64,000 bases of DNA from Rhinopithecus roxellana (lineage: Eukaryota; Chordata; Mammalia; Primates; Cercopithecidae). Below, piece after piece: positions 23,670-34,970 of this stretch; within the stretch, counting starts at the first letter, position 1, and every line of letters begins with the position of its first letter. Below the pieces are notes generated by a model. The model made no database searches. It saw only the letters and a program-made list of their open reading frames with translations, and was not told the origin of the DNA. The DNA lies in the NCBI RefSeq assembly GCF_007565055.1, contig NC_044551.1:100712266-100776265 (forward strand). Direction: 5' to 3'. The translations under genes were made by a program, and so were the position numbers.

Positions 23670-25732
23670 TGACACATTATTCTTTTTCATTATTTTAATC
23701 TCTTTGTTAAATTCATCTGACAGAATTTTGAATTTCTTTTCTGTGTTATCTTGAATTTTTTTGAGTTCCTCAAAGCAGCTATTTTGAATTCTCTATCTGA
23801 AAGGTCACATATCTCTTTCTCCAGGGTTAGTTCCTGGTACCTTATTTAGTTTGCTTGATGAAGTCATGTTTTCCTGGATGGTGTTGATGCTAGCAGATGT
23901 TCTTCATTGTCTGGGGATTGAAGGGTTAGTATTTATTGTTGTCTTCACTGGGCTTATTTGTAGCCATCCTTCTTGGGAAGGCTTTTCAATATTTGGAAGG
24001 ACTTGGGTGCTGTGATCTAGGCTGTATGTGCCTTAGGGGGCACCCCAAGCCTAGTTACACTGTGGTTCTTGCAGAGTTGTAGAGGTACCACCTTGATGGT
24101 CTTGGATAACATCCAGAATTCTCTGGATTATTGGATAAAGACTCTTGTTCCCTTCCCTTACATTCTCCCAAACATACAGAGTCTCCCTCTCTCTCTCTGT
24201 TCTGAGCCACCTAACGTCAGGGGTGGAGTGATACAAGCATTCCTGTGGCCACCATCATTATGAGTGCACTGGGTCAGGCTAGAAGCCAGCACAGTGCTAT
24301 GTCTCACCCAAGGTCTGCTGTAACCGATCCCTGACTACTGCCTATATTCACTCAAGGTCCTGGGGCTCTGCAATCAGCAGGCAGCAAAGCCACTCATGCC
24401 TGTGTCCTTCCCTTCAGGGCAGCAAGGTCCCATAGGCCCCTAATAGGTTCAGAGTGCCATCTAGGAGTCAGGGACTAGAGTCAAAAACCTTAGAAGTTTA
24501 TCTGGTGTTTTATTGTACTGCAGCTGAGCTGGCACTCAGACTACACGATTCAGTCCTTCCCATTCTTCCCTCCTCTTTCCAAAGGTAGAAGAGCCTCACC
24601 CCATAGCCACCACCACCCCAGGCCACGAGAAGTACTGCCAGACTGCCGACGTTCCCTCAAAGTCCGAGGGCTCTTAAGTCAGCTTGTCATGAATGCTGCC
24701 TGGCCTAGGACTCACCCTAGGGTAAGTCCACCAGGGAGTGGGTTCCCCTCTGTCCAGGGCAGGTCTAGAAATGCCATCCAAGAGTCAAGTCCTGGAATTA
24801 TGGACCCAAGAGCCCACTTGCTTGGTGCCCTACTCCGCTGTGGCTGTGCAGGCATGTAAGGTACAACACAAAGTCTCCTTTACTTTTCACCTGCTTTTCT
24901 CAAGCGGAAGAGGTTTTGCCCCATAGCCACCACAGCTGGTAATATGCTAAGTCTCACCTGAAACTAGCATCTCTCAGAGGCTCACCCAAGGCCCTTGACA
25001 TAGTACCCTGATATATCGCTGCTGGTTATTCCAGACCCAGGGCTCTTCAGTTAGTAGTTGATGAATGCTGCCAGGACTGGGTCCTCTCCTTCAAGGCAGC
25101 AGATTTCCTTCTGGCTCAGGGTGTGTCTAGAAATCTCGTCTGGGAGTTAGGGCCTGGAACGTGGGCCTCCCAGCTCTGACCAGTGCCCTATCCTGCTGTG
25201 GCTGAGCTCGTATTCAATATGCAAGACAAAGTCCTCCCCACTTTTCCTGCTCTTTCTCTCAAGTAGAAGGAAGGAGTCTCTTTTGGAGCCTTGAGCTGTA
25301 CAGCCCGGGGTTAGGAGAGGGGTGGTGCCGGCACTCCCTTGGCTGCTTCAGTTGGTGTCTCAGTATGCTGTGTGCCACCCTAGTCCACTGTCATTGGGCC
25401 TAATTCGGCCCTAGGACTCACCTAAGAGTTGCAGTCCTTATGGCCTAGACTGCCTTTCAAGTTTACTTAAACACACAGGGCGCTCTCTGCACCATGCAGG
25501 GGCTGCCAGGGTGGGAGAGGGATGGCATCAGTGATTCAGGACTTTTTTTTTTTATCTCGTCAGTGCCCCTTTCAATGATATGAAGTTAAAGCTAGGTACT
25601 AGGAGTACTGATTTTTCATTCTTATTAATGTGTTTCTTCTGTGTAGCTAGTTGTTAACTTGGTGTCCTTGCAGGTGGGGGGTAGAGGGCAGACATCCATG
25701 GGCTTCCTATTCTGCCATCTTGCTGTACCTTC
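23670..25732 (-). mobile_element. 5' portion of an older L1, antisense, lacking ORF2 and 3' end
   Basis: The minus strand begins 'gaaggtacagcaagatggca' at about 25732, an L1 5' terminus of the L1PB/L1MA type. About 1.8 kb of G+C-richer 5' UTR follows. The remnant stops at about 23670 in what looks like the first part of ORF1. No ORF2, 3' UTR or tail follows. No convincing target-site duplication was found. The element was either cut by deletion or joined by another rearrangement. Subfamily is approximate. Confidence 0.75.
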
Positions 25733-25979
25733 TCACGTGGCACATGAATAAGAAAGATTTTGGTTGAGGCCAAGAAAATGAGAAGCTTCAGGAACTTCAA
25801 GAGGTAGGAGAGTTTTCATCAAAGTTGCTATGAGCTATGTACCCCTACTACTACCATTTTTTTTTAAGTTTGTTCAAGATATATAATAAAGAATAAGTCT
25901 CTTTATTGGGCTATGTTTATCTAAATATAATACTAAGACAGTCTTGAACTTTATGGAGTTTTAGATTGGTTGGCTTTTG

Positions 25980-26912
25980 TTGAGAACTGTGAAGGACCTG
26001 AGACTTTACCCTGCTTGAAAGCTAACAAGTTAACCTGGCAGAAGACATGAGACCCCTGGGGCAGAAACAAAGGATTTTATTACTCACAGCACAGCAAACC
26101 ACATGAGATTCTTGTTCATAGCCATTCCCCTTGCCCTCCAAGACCCACGAGGTGACACATCACTTCGGGGGGATGATAAGAATACAGGTGGTTTGCCGGG
26201 CGCGGTGGCTCAAGCCTGTAATCCCAGCACTTTGGGAGGCCGAGATGGGCGGATCACGAGGTCAGGAGATCGAGACCATCCTGGCTAACACGGTGAAACC
26301 TCATCTCTACTAAAAATACAAAAAAAAATAGCCGGGCGAGGTGGCGGGCGCCTGTAGTCCCAGCTACTCCGGAGGCTGAGGCAGGAGAATGGCATAAACC
26401 CGGGAGGCGGAGCTTGCAGTGAGCTGAGATCCGGCCACTGCACTCCAGCCCAGGCGACAGAGCAAGACTCCGTCTCAAAAAATAAAAAAAAATAAAAAAT
26501 AAAAAAAATAAAAAGAATACAGGTGGTTTGCATCCCAGCTGAGGGACATTAAGTGTAGGGAACTCGTATATTTTTTATAATGTGCTACAAGCAAACCTGC
26601 GTGCGCCGTGCCCCCAAGGGAAACATTGTATTATACTGGACAATAAGCAAACCAGTCATCAGCTCAAGAGAGATGCCATCTCTGTCTTCCAAGGCTGTTT
26701 GTTATGCAAGTGTCCCTGAAAAGATAGTGCCTCTGCTGGCAAGGTATGCCGAAGCATGAGACACCTATGGAGAATTGTCTCCTGAAAGCCTTATACTAAC
26801 AGAGGCTACTGACAGTGGAAGTCATGCTCTCTTCCACCCACTGGGGCAACTCCAGGGTGGCAGCCAGTAAACATAATGTGTCCATACAAGTTCCACTGTG
26901 CTCTTGAGACAT
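25980..26912 (-). mobile_element. Probable ERV1-type LTR, antisense, interrupted by an Alu
   Basis: Outside the Alu at 26195-26512, the minus strand reads as a roughly 600-bp LTR: it starts 'tgtctcaagagcac', has a TATA-like 'tataaaaaat' near 26571, AATAAA near 26075, and ends '...cagttctca'. TG..CA ends are present but I found no flanking repeat, so the borders and family remain uncertain. Confidence 0.45.
26195..26512 (+). mobile_element. Young Alu (AluYR-like, Old World monkey type)
   Basis: Full-length dimer with a perfect 17-bp target-site duplication 'aagaatacaggtggttt' at 26178-26194 and 26513-26529. It carries 'ctcaagcctg' and 'gatccggccactgc'. The tail is A-rich with AAAAT units. It splits the probable LTR around it. 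Confidence 0.96.
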
Positions 26913-27384
26913 GTAGATTCGGGAATCTGGGAGCATCTTCTTGTCCCTTGTCTAGGGACACGGGTAATTGTTAGGGATACCATTCATTTGATCTCAAGTC
27001 ATACAAAAGCAGAATCAGTTATATAACTGAGTCATTATGTGAATTGCCTTCGTATTGAGGACAATGCATATAAATCTCAGCAGTTCTCCTTTATCTGCCT
27101 TTTCCTCTATTTGCTCCCATTCCTGGAATTTCTCAATGAGTCAATAATCTCCCATATCCTCAGGCTCTTGAATTGAGAGCTATTATAAATAGCTTAAAAT
27201 GTTCACTAGGTCTACTAATCGAATGCTTTGGGTTACAGGGTTGAAGAATAACAACTTGGACTTTTTGATTCCCTTCCTAAATGATGTATAAATTGAAACT
27301 GAATCCATATTCTCTTAAGAAAACAGAAAGAGTCATAACCAACTTTTCTATTTGAATTCCCATGTCATGATGGTTTCAGTGAAG
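26913..27384. other. Unassigned DNA
   Basis: No gene or confident repeat. Confidence 0.3.
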
Positions 27385-27601
27385 CAACACGGGCCTGGAG
27401 TCAGACAAACTCAAATGCAACTCTATCACTATTAGTATGACTGTTAGTAAATTAAGAGACTTAAACTAGGTCTCAATTTACTCATCTGTAACATGGGTAT
27501 AAAAATACCTATATCCTAGGGTTGTTATCAGGATTAAATGAGAAAATTTATAATGCATTTTGCATAGTACCTGGCTCTATGAATAAAAGTTGTTATTATC
27601 A
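27385..27601 (+). mobile_element. MIR element
   Basis: Follows the MIR pattern: 'ggcctggagtcagacaaact', 'ctcaatttactcatctgtaa', 'gggttgttatcaggattaaa', then 'catagtacctggctctatga'. Nearly complete for an element of this age. An open frame at 27522-27902 starts inside it and is therefore not a gene. Confidence 0.85.
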
Positions 27602-28234
27602 GCCTATCCTGTCACACCAAGGAGGCCATAAAATACAATGTTGTGAGTGCAGGATTGCCCTTAACTTACTGCTTGTCCTGAGATCCACTGCTATAGCTAT
27701 CAATAAATCAGAAGTCAATGACTACTCTGCACTCTCGCCAACATGGAAATGTGTGGTGCTGTGGGATACTCAATTTGACTTCACTTCTTTGGTGGAGGAC
27801 ACCACCTTTGTTCACCTGAATAATGGAGTTCAAAGGAGGATGCCAATAGGCACTGATAAGCTGCCAGGAAACCAGGTCTCTACAGAGCTTTATCACCTAT
27901 GAATATCTTGGATAGATCCTAATCCAGGTGTCTTTTTAAAAAAAATCTTTAAAAATCACTGTAGATTTTTGAAATTTCATATAATGTAGAATATAATTGC
28001 ATTCTAAATTAAGGCTCTCCTAAGCACTTGCATTCTGAAAAATTGCAACTTAGACTAGAACTTGAATTATTAGTGCTCAAGTCTATAATGTCATCATGTC
28101 CTTTACCCCTATCTTTTACATCAACAAAGCAGTTAAAACAACAAACCCTTAGAAGATGAAGAAACTGAACTCAGAAAAGATATTGAGTTGTCCAACTCCC
28201 TTTCCATTCGGTAAATTATCTCATCTATATAGCT
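27602..28234. other. Unassigned DNA
   Basis: No gene or repeat family recognised. Confidence 0.3.
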
Positions 28235-28325
28235 AAGTCATTAATTCACAAGGAAGATAGTTACTGAGATTCCACCCTGAGCAAATTACTATCATGGCCC
28301 CTGGTGATACGAAAGTATTAAGGCC
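28235..28325 (-). mobile_element. Possible L2 fragment
   Basis: 'ttactgagattccaccctgag' and 'catggcccctggtgatacga' weakly follow the antisense L2 3' pattern. Confidence 0.35.
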
Positions 28326-28466
28326 TGATAACCACAGTCAGGAAGCTTCGTTCTCTGAAGGAACGACAAGGCAGCTTTTACATTGCACCTACCAGGGTCA
28401 ATGCACAGTGCTGGGTGAGCCTGAATGCTGTGTAAGGTAGGATTCCTTTGCTTTCAAGTAACAGTA

Positions 28467-28467
<1 letters not shown>

Positions 28468-28497
<30 letters not shown>
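28468..28497 (+). repeat. Poly(A)30 tract
   Basis: Thirty uninterrupted A with no SINE or LINE body upstream that I recognise. Confidence 0.95.
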
Positions 28498-28500
<3 letters not shown>

Positions 28501-28630
28501 TACTTTCTTTAAAATTTAGAATACTAAAGTAAAACACATCATAACCAGTAACCAGTAATTCAATCATGGCATCAAGCAACCAGATTCCTTAGGAGTAGTT
28601 AAGGCAAATAAAGTGCTTTTAACAGTATCT

Positions 28631-28922
28631 GGCAGCTAAGCATGATGATTCATACCAGTAATCCCCACACTCTGGGAGGCTGAGGTAAGAGGATTCCATG
28701 AGCCCAGCAGTTCAAGACCAGCCTGGGCAACACAGTGAGATCTCATCTCTACAAAAAGATTTAAAACTTAGCCAGATGTGTTACCACATGACTATAGTCC
28801 CAGCTACTTAAGAGGCTGAGGAAGGAGGATCTCTTGAGCCCAGAAGTTTGAGGCTGCAGTGAGCTTTGGCACTACTGCACTCCAGCCTGGGTGACACAGT
28901 GAGACCCCCAACTGAAAAAAAA
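28631..28922 (+). mobile_element. Alu (AluJ-like), full length
   Basis: Diverged dimeric Alu: 'gagcccagcagttcaagaccagcctgggcaacacagtgagatct' shows the AluJ-type left arm, with a short A8 tail. No clear target-site duplication remains. Confidence 0.92.
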
Positions 28923-29560
28923 GCACCTGGCATGTAGTAAACACTATTTACATTTTATGTGTTACAATTAGCTAGCACATGGCCCTCCACCCCAGACTCT
29001 TAAAGGGCCACAGTGGAGTTACATATAAAGTAAATGAGAGCAGAGTAAATTTTACCCAGAGAGTGAAGGGCAGATTTCACAGAGAAACTTACATTTAACC
29101 TCGTTCTTGAGCCCACGAAGATTGCCAAATAAGCAAATTAAGTTTCTTAAGGCAGAAGATGCAACATGTACAAGGTGAGGAAGCTTGAAGGGCAGAGTGA
29201 CTGGTTTAATAAATTCTGATTCATCTGTACAGGGGTTAATAAGCAACCGTTTAAAAGAATGAGATAGAAATGATGTATTAGATGACATCTTTATGAATGA
29301 AAAATTAGAGTGACACAATAGTATGCATAGGAGGCTCTCATTCAATTTTAAGTACCTCTGCATTATTTAAGTAATGCATGATAAGCACATTATTAACTAT
29401 TAACTATTAAAAGATAAGAAAGTATGTTATGAAATCAGAAAATATCAAGCTATTTATTTTAATCACAGGGATAGAGGATCATGAGATGGAATTATAATTG
29501 GGAATCAGATTTTATGCTATACAGTCCTAAAGATTTGGAATCTCATGCTCTGGGCTAGAT
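28923..29560. other. Unassigned DNA
   Basis: An open frame at 29052-29363 (minus) has no known similarity. No repeat recognised. Confidence 0.3.
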
Positions 29561-29779
29561 CAGGATGACCAACTACAGCAGTGGGCTGATCCTGGCCCAC
29601 CACCTGTTTTTGTAATTAAGCTTTATTAGAACGCAGTCACTGACATTCATTTACATATGACTATAGCTGCTTTTGCACTACAGTGGCAGAGTTAAAGACT
29701 TGTGACAGAGACTGCCTGGCCCACAAAACCTGACATATTTACTACCTAAACCTTTACAGAAAACGTTTGCTGACTCCTG
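29561..29779 (+). mobile_element. Non-autonomous hAT DNA transposon (MER30-like), copy 1
   Basis: 219-bp element with 'cagg..' and '..cctg' terminal inverted ends. The body contains 'cctggcccaccacctgtttt', 'tttattagaacgcagtcact' and 'gtttgctgactcctg'. Flanked by 8-bp sequences ggctagat/ctctagat (6 of 8 match), as expected for an old hAT target-site duplication. The family name is from memory and may be a sister family. Confidence 0.75.
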
Positions 29780-29934
29780 CTCTAGATAATAAAAAGACTT
29801 CAAAGAAGGGAGTGGCATCATCAAATCTGTTTATTAGTAAGATAATATCAACAGAGCCTGGGAAACAGATATAAAAATGTTAATTATAGTAATTCAGACA
29901 GACTCTCTGCTATGCCTTATAGAAATTTCTCAAT

Positions 29935-30025
29935 AATTTTCACAGTCCCCTATAAGTGAATATAAATATGATTATGTCCCTTTTATAAAAGGGAAAAATG
30001 AAGAAATGAACACATAGCTATTAAG
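29935..30025 (-). mobile_element. Possible MIR fragment, antisense
   Basis: 'cagtcccctataagtg' and 'tttataaaagggaaaaatga' resemble the MIR core in reverse. Confidence 0.4.
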
Positions 30026-30029
30026 TGGT

Positions 30030-30165
30030 GTCTTCTCTAATAGAATATATGCTCCAGGAGGAAGGAACTTCTTGTTCAGTGTGCTGTCTCCAGCACCAAG
30101 GACAGTGTCTGACACACGATAAGGCATCATCTAAGTAGATATTTATGAAACAAACGCAAGAAGCA
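30030..30165 (+). mobile_element. L2 3'-end fragment
   Basis: 'atgctccaggaggaaggaac', 'ctgtctccagcaccaaggac' and 'taagtagatatttatgaa' follow the L2 3' end in order. Confidence 0.65.
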
Positions 30166-31055
30166 TCACACCAATAAATAAATGAATGACTGGGAAATGC
30201 ATATAGGACAGGACTGAGGCAGCCTCTCAAAAATTATACTGCAGAACCAGCCATCCCAGCTCCATCATCCTGCCGCTTCAGGCAGCAACTAAAGATCTTC
30301 CATGTCACCTTGGGAGCTAGAAACCAGAAAAACCAAACCAGAACCTACAGGTTCTCTCTTAGCCCAAGGCTATCTCACTCCTCTGTACTCTACCTGAAGA
30401 GAGTTATCACTTCATTTGTCTGCCAATTTGTTTTTGCTATGCAGCATGCCCTATTTTCTTTCAATTTCTCAAATCTGGTTAATTTCTGCTCTTTAACCCC
30501 AAGCAGTTTTAGGGGTGCTTCCCATTGCTAAAGGGATTCCACTCCCCTCAGCAGGTTACCTCTCCATCATCCGATAGACAGGTTTTACTGTTGTCAAACA
30601 TCACTGTTGTACAGTTTCCATCTAGTTCTTGGGCTGATCTTTCAGCTGTACCAGCCCTTGAAAGCTGACAGGATGAATTGCTTGCTTTCCAGGCCTTAAT
30701 GTTTATCTCCCTTCAGATCTCACCATCTCCTGTGATTTGGCAGCTCAGGTAAATGCACTTTTTCTACTCCTTTCAGTTGCTCAGCCTCCTGCAGGCATTG
30801 CCATGTCTGTCCTCCCTCTTTTCAGACATCATCTCCTTGGAAGTGATAGGGTTTATGTTTAAACTGATGGATGTGCCTGGTGCTTTTTCCTTCCACGCTG
30901 TCTGTCATTCTTTACATTGCCTAGTTTCAATCTGGCCACTGAGGCCTGTGCATAAAGAAGAAAAAATCTGTAAAATCAGAATCAGCTGTATCTTTTTTTT
31001 TTTTCCATTCCACCTACTGTCTATTGTTTCACAATACTATTTCCCTAAGTTTCTC
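30166..31055. other. Unassigned DNA, pyrimidine-rich in part
   Basis: No gene. The frame at 30753-31130 runs into the following Alu, so it is not a coding exon I can support. Confidence 0.3.
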
Positions 31056-31306
31056 TTTTTTTTTTTTTCTTTTTTGAGATGGAGTTTCATTCTTATAGCC
31101 CAGGTTGGAGTGCAATGGTGCGATCTCTGATCACTGCAACCTCCGCCTCCTGGGTTCAAGTGATTCTCTGGCCTCAGTCTCCGGAGTAGCTGGGATTACA
31201 GGTGCCTGTCACCATGCCTGGCTATTTTTTGTCCTTTTAGTAGAGATGGGGTTTCACCATGTTGGCCAGGCTGGTCTCGAACTCCTGACCTCAGGTGATC
31301 CACTGC
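31056..31306 (-). mobile_element. Alu (AluS-like), antisense, 5' truncated
   Basis: Starts with poly-T, then 'gagatggagtttcattctt', both arms, and stops at 'caggtgatccactgcc'. The first 50 or so bases of the left arm are missing. Confidence 0.92.
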
Positions 31307-31534
31307 CAAAGGTGACAGAATGGTGACGGCGAGACCCTTTGGTTTATTCCGAAAATGACTCAGAACCTGAAAGTTTTATTAAAGCAATGGAAACCTGGCT
31401 TCCTTTCTCAATTTGGAAGAAGTGGTACACTGGGGCTTGTATTTCCCTTTGTGTGTCTCTTTGGCAAAAACAAGCAAGAATGGATTATCAGTTACAGTCC
31501 TTTGATGCCATTCATACATTCTAGTTTTCCTCAG

Positions 31535-31942
31535 TGTATTAGGCTGTTCTTGCATTGCTATAAAGAAATACCTGGGGCTGGGCAATTTATAAAGAAAAGA
31601 GGTTTAATTGACTCACACTTCTGCAAGCTGTACAGGAAGTAGGGTGCTGGCATGTGCTTCTGGTGAGGCCTCAGGAAGCTTACAATCATGGTGGAAGGCA
31701 AAGGGGAAGGCAGCACATCACATGATGAGAGAGGAAGCAAAGAGAACGAAGCAGGAGGTCCAAGACTCTTTTAAATAACTGGATCTTGCATGAACTGAAC
31801 TCACTTATCACCAAAGGGATGGTGCAAAACCATTCCTGAGAGATCCACCTCCACAATCTAATTATCTCCCACCAGGCCCCACCTCCAACATTGAAAATCA
31901 CATTTCAACATGAGATTTCAAAGCGACAAACATCCAAACTGT
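31535..31942 (-). mobile_element. MaLR LTR (MST/MLT1A type), antisense
   Basis: Begins 'tgtattaggctgttcttgc' and passes 'gaggtttaattgactcaca', 'ggcctcaggaagcttacaat', 'catggtggaaggcaaagggg' and 'cacatttcaacatgagattt', the antisense MaLR order. Solo LTR. Confidence 0.88.
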
Positions 31943-32086
31943 ATTGCCTGGTCTTACCACTCCTCCAATCCTCCTTTCCATCTTACCAGCATAAAACATG
32001 TACAGTTGCTCCTTATGCTTGGCCTTTATAGCACCTGTACTTTTTTGAACTCTAGTGTAAAGCCAAGTTTCCAAAATCTTTCAGAG

Positions 32087-32284
32087 CAGGGGTCAGCAAA
32101 CATTTTCTGTAAAGCCTTTGCAGTCCATGTGGTGTCTTACTACTCAATTCTACCATTGTAGAGCAAATACAACCACAGATAACAAGACTAAACAAATGAG
32201 TGTGGCAGTTTTCCAATAAAACTTTATTGATAAAAACAGGCAGTAAAACATATTTGGCCCATGGCCACAGTTTTCTGACCCTTA
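32087..32284 (-). mobile_element. Non-autonomous hAT DNA transposon (MER30-like), copy 2
   Basis: Same family as 29561-29779 in reverse: 'caggggtcagcaaaca', 'ccaataaaactttattga', 'ggcccatggccacagttttc'. Flanked by tttcagag/ttttagaa (6 of 8 match). Missing about 20 bp of the family length. Confidence 0.8.
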
Positions 32285-32840
32285 TTTTAGAACATTACCT
32301 CTGATTTTGAAACATCCATCATCTATCCAGTCTATAGTGTCTATTCATATAAGGAGTAGTCAAAGTCTACTAAATTATTACACCAACTGGTAAAATCTAC
32401 TTTCATACTAATTAACTGAGTTCATATATATATAAATGTGGATATCAGTATGTAATTTTAGCAGCTATAATTAAATAATTTTAAAGAAGGCTGAATTTGT
32501 TTTCTAGATTTTAAATTCATTTATAACTTTTATGAACTTTAATAAAATATTATATATCCACTACTATTTTAAAAGTTGTTTACACAAGTGAATAATAAAC
32601 CCTAATGAGACCAGTGCCTGAGTTATTCTCTGGTTCTAACAGAGTTCCTTTGGGAGTTATCTGCTTCAAGCCACTATGGAGCTAAAGCATACTAGAACAG
32701 AAGACAAAGTCACTTAGTACCCTCCCAGCAACCATGTCCCCTGAGACTGTCATGGCACCAGGGAAAAATCTGTCTCATATTTGTTTAGCATTCTACATTA
32801 ATTTCAACAACCAATACAGTAAAAACACAGCTAAGCATTC
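32285..32840. other. AT-rich unassigned DNA
   Basis: No gene; short AT dinucleotide tract near 32425-32435. Confidence 0.3.
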
Positions 32841-32844
32841 TGGA

Positions 32845-33095
32845 GATATTTCTTGATAAACTACTATGTGCCAGGTACTGTATATGTAGATGAAACTAGG
32901 ACAGGTTAAGCAGCTGGTCCAAGTTACAGAGCTTTAGTGTCTGCCTCTAAAGCACAGCTGAATCATTATGCAATGACTTCTCTTCATGCAGTATTTTCTA
33001 TGTATTTATTCCTTCTCATACACCAAAAGAAGAAATATTTAACTTAGTGCTTGGTGCAAGGTTGATGATCAATAAATGCTTCTTGAATAAGAAAA
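32845..33095. mobile_element. Old L2/MIR fragments
   Basis: 'ctactatgtgccaggtact' (antisense L2 end) at 32861 and 'gatcaataaatgcttcttga' (sense L2 end) at 33067. The orientation change means at least two fragments. Borders approximate. Confidence 0.5.
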
Positions 33096-33243
33096 AGTCT
33101 TCTCTAACCAAAATTTGGCCCTCTTCCCAGTAATCCCGTCTTAGTTAAAAGCATCACCATTCACTCGATTTATCCAGGCTAAAAACTGAAGAGTCATCTA
33201 TTATTTATTTTCCTCACTCTTAAGCTATTCATCCAGTTGGTCA
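33096..33243 (+). mobile_element. L2-like (CR1-clade) fragment, split by the MLT2 LTR
   Basis: 'aactgaagagtcatctatta' and context resemble an L2-type body that resumes after the LTR at 33700-34010. Inference. Confidence 0.35.
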
Positions 33244-33619
33244 CTGTGATGCTTAATTTTATGTGTCAGTTGGGATGGGTCACAGTCCTTAGATATTTGG
33301 TCAAATACTATTCTGGATGTTTCTATGAGGGTGTTTTTTGGATGAGACTGACATTTAAATTGGTGGGCTTTTAGTAAAGTAGATTACTTTCTCTAATATG
33401 GGTGGGCCCCATTTAATCAGTTTAAAGCCTTAATAGAACAACAGACTGAACTCCCGAGGGAAAAGTAGAAATTCTGCCAGCTGACTGGGTTCAGGTTTGA
33501 ATTGCAACATCAGCTCTTCCTTGGGTGTCCAGTTTGTTAGCCTACCCTGCTAATTTTGGACTTGCCATCCTCCATAATCAAGTAAACCAATTCACATGCA
33601 TGCACGCACACACGCACAA

Positions 33620-33653
<34 letters not shown>

Positions 33654-33691
33654 TCTATTTGTTCTGCGTCTCTGGAAAACCCTGACCAACA
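33244..33691 (+). mobile_element. MLT2-type LTR (ERVL)
   Basis: Starts 'tgtgatgcttaattttatgt' and contains 'atatttggtcaaatactatt', 'ggatgtttctatgagggtgt', 'cagctcttccttgggtgtcc' and 'ttgccatcctccataatcaa', ending 'ccctgaccaaca'. A direct repeat 'tggtca' (33238-33243 and 33692-33697) fits the short ERVL target duplication. A CA microsatellite has expanded near the 3' end. Confidence 0.9.
33620..33652 (+). repeat. (CA)n microsatellite in the MLT2 LTR
   Basis: About 16 uninterrupted CA units, preceded by imperfect CA/CG units from 33600. Confidence 0.97.
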
Positions 33692-33699
33692 TGGTCATT

Positions 33700-34010
33700 A
33701 AGTTTTATAAATTCTTTCTCTGACCATCCTCAATTCCCTGCATTGGCTCAAGTCCCAATCTTTTGCAGTAGCCTTATAATTAGTCTTTCTGCTCCTAGCT
33801 TCTCTAATTCTCAAACTGGAATTAGGTCAGTGGCTCCCAAATGCCTGCAGAATCAAATTCAGACTCCTTGGCATGACGCGCAAGGACACTCACAATTTGG
33901 AACCAGATTTCCTACCCAGTTCCATCTCCCACCCCTAGTCCATTCCAGTCAGCATTCCAGGAACTGTCCCACTCTTTCATACCTCTGGGTCATGCTGTGT
34001 GTGTTGTGAA
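33700..34010 (+). mobile_element. L2-like fragment
   Basis: 'cctgcagaatcaaattcaga', 'ctccttggcatgacgcgcaa' and 'gaaccagatttcctacccag' follow the order of an L2-type ORF2 body. Diverged. Confidence 0.5.
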
Positions 34011-34690
34011 ATGTTATTCTGAAAATGTGAGCAAGAGTTCCAGTTATTACATACACAATCAAATAGGAGATTTTTGGCCCCGACTCCTTACTTGGCACTC
34101 AGTTGCCTAATCAGTGACTTTAGTCAGTGACTTTTGTGAGTTAAAAGCAAGAAAAGAGTTCAGCCTTCCCTAAGAATTCTTTCCTTATCTCTGTGGATCA
34201 TATAAATCCATATGTGCCCTGTAAACTGTGTTGACACAATGAAAGAAAAACCAGTGGAAAGTGAAACAATAAATCAGCTACAGTCAACACATTGCCAAGC
34301 CACTGTTCTGACTGCTTTTTCATTCACCTGATGCTTTTCACTTAACTGACACAATATCCCAGTTATGTTTTCATCGGGTAGCCACACCTTTAGCAAATAA
34401 ATGATGTTAGACAGGGGCCCATAAAACTTCCAGCATAATTTTAAAGTCTTTTGTTTCATGTTGTATTGAATCAGACTGATTTCTGACTACCTGTCATGTA
34501 TGTTTCCTTTGTTCATTAGAATGTAAGATTAGAATTACTTTGAAATTCCCTTTGGTGAATTGTTATGCGATGTGAAATGTTATCAAAAGGTCACTGAAGT
34601 ACATGTACCAGTAGCTTTCAAAATTAACAGACAGCATGGCCAATTCTACATCTGGAAAATGGCCCAGTCAGGAATGCAGATATAATACTG
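34011..34690. other. Unassigned DNA
   Basis: No gene or repeat recognised. Confidence 0.3.
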
Positions 34691-34696
34691 CCAATA

Positions 34697-34800
34697 TTCA
34701 TTCATTCAGCAAAGGAAATTTACTTCCTCTCTACTGTGCTAAGTCTGGGAATATTAAAATGAATATAATACACTCTCTATCCTAAGGAGTTCAGAGGAAG
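34697..34800 (-). mobile_element. L2 3'-end fragment, antisense
   Basis: 'attcattcattcagcaaagg' followed by 'actgtgctaagtctgggaat' matches the antisense L2 terminus. Confidence 0.55.
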
Positions 34801-34907
34801 AAGACAGCCAGATTAACAAACCATAACTTTGTGTATTATAAATAATGCTTGAAGATTTAAGAATAAGGTCTATGTTCACTTAGGGAGTGGTCAAGACACG
34901 ATCCACC

Positions 34908-34936
34908 AAAAAAAAAAAAAAAAAAAAAAAAAACCC

Positions 34937-34969
<33 letters not shown>
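34908..34969 (+). repeat. Poly(A) followed by (GT)n
   Basis: A26 at 34908-34933, then 'cccttct' and 15 GT units at 34940-34969, directly abutting the Alu. Confidence 0.97.

Positions 34970-34970
<1 letters not shown>

Noticed and set aside
27522..27902. 126-codon open frame on the plus strand
   Set aside because: It starts inside a MIR element and shows no protein similarity.
30753..31130. 125-codon open frame
   Set aside because: Its 3' part reads into an antisense Alu; the remainder has no similarity known to me.
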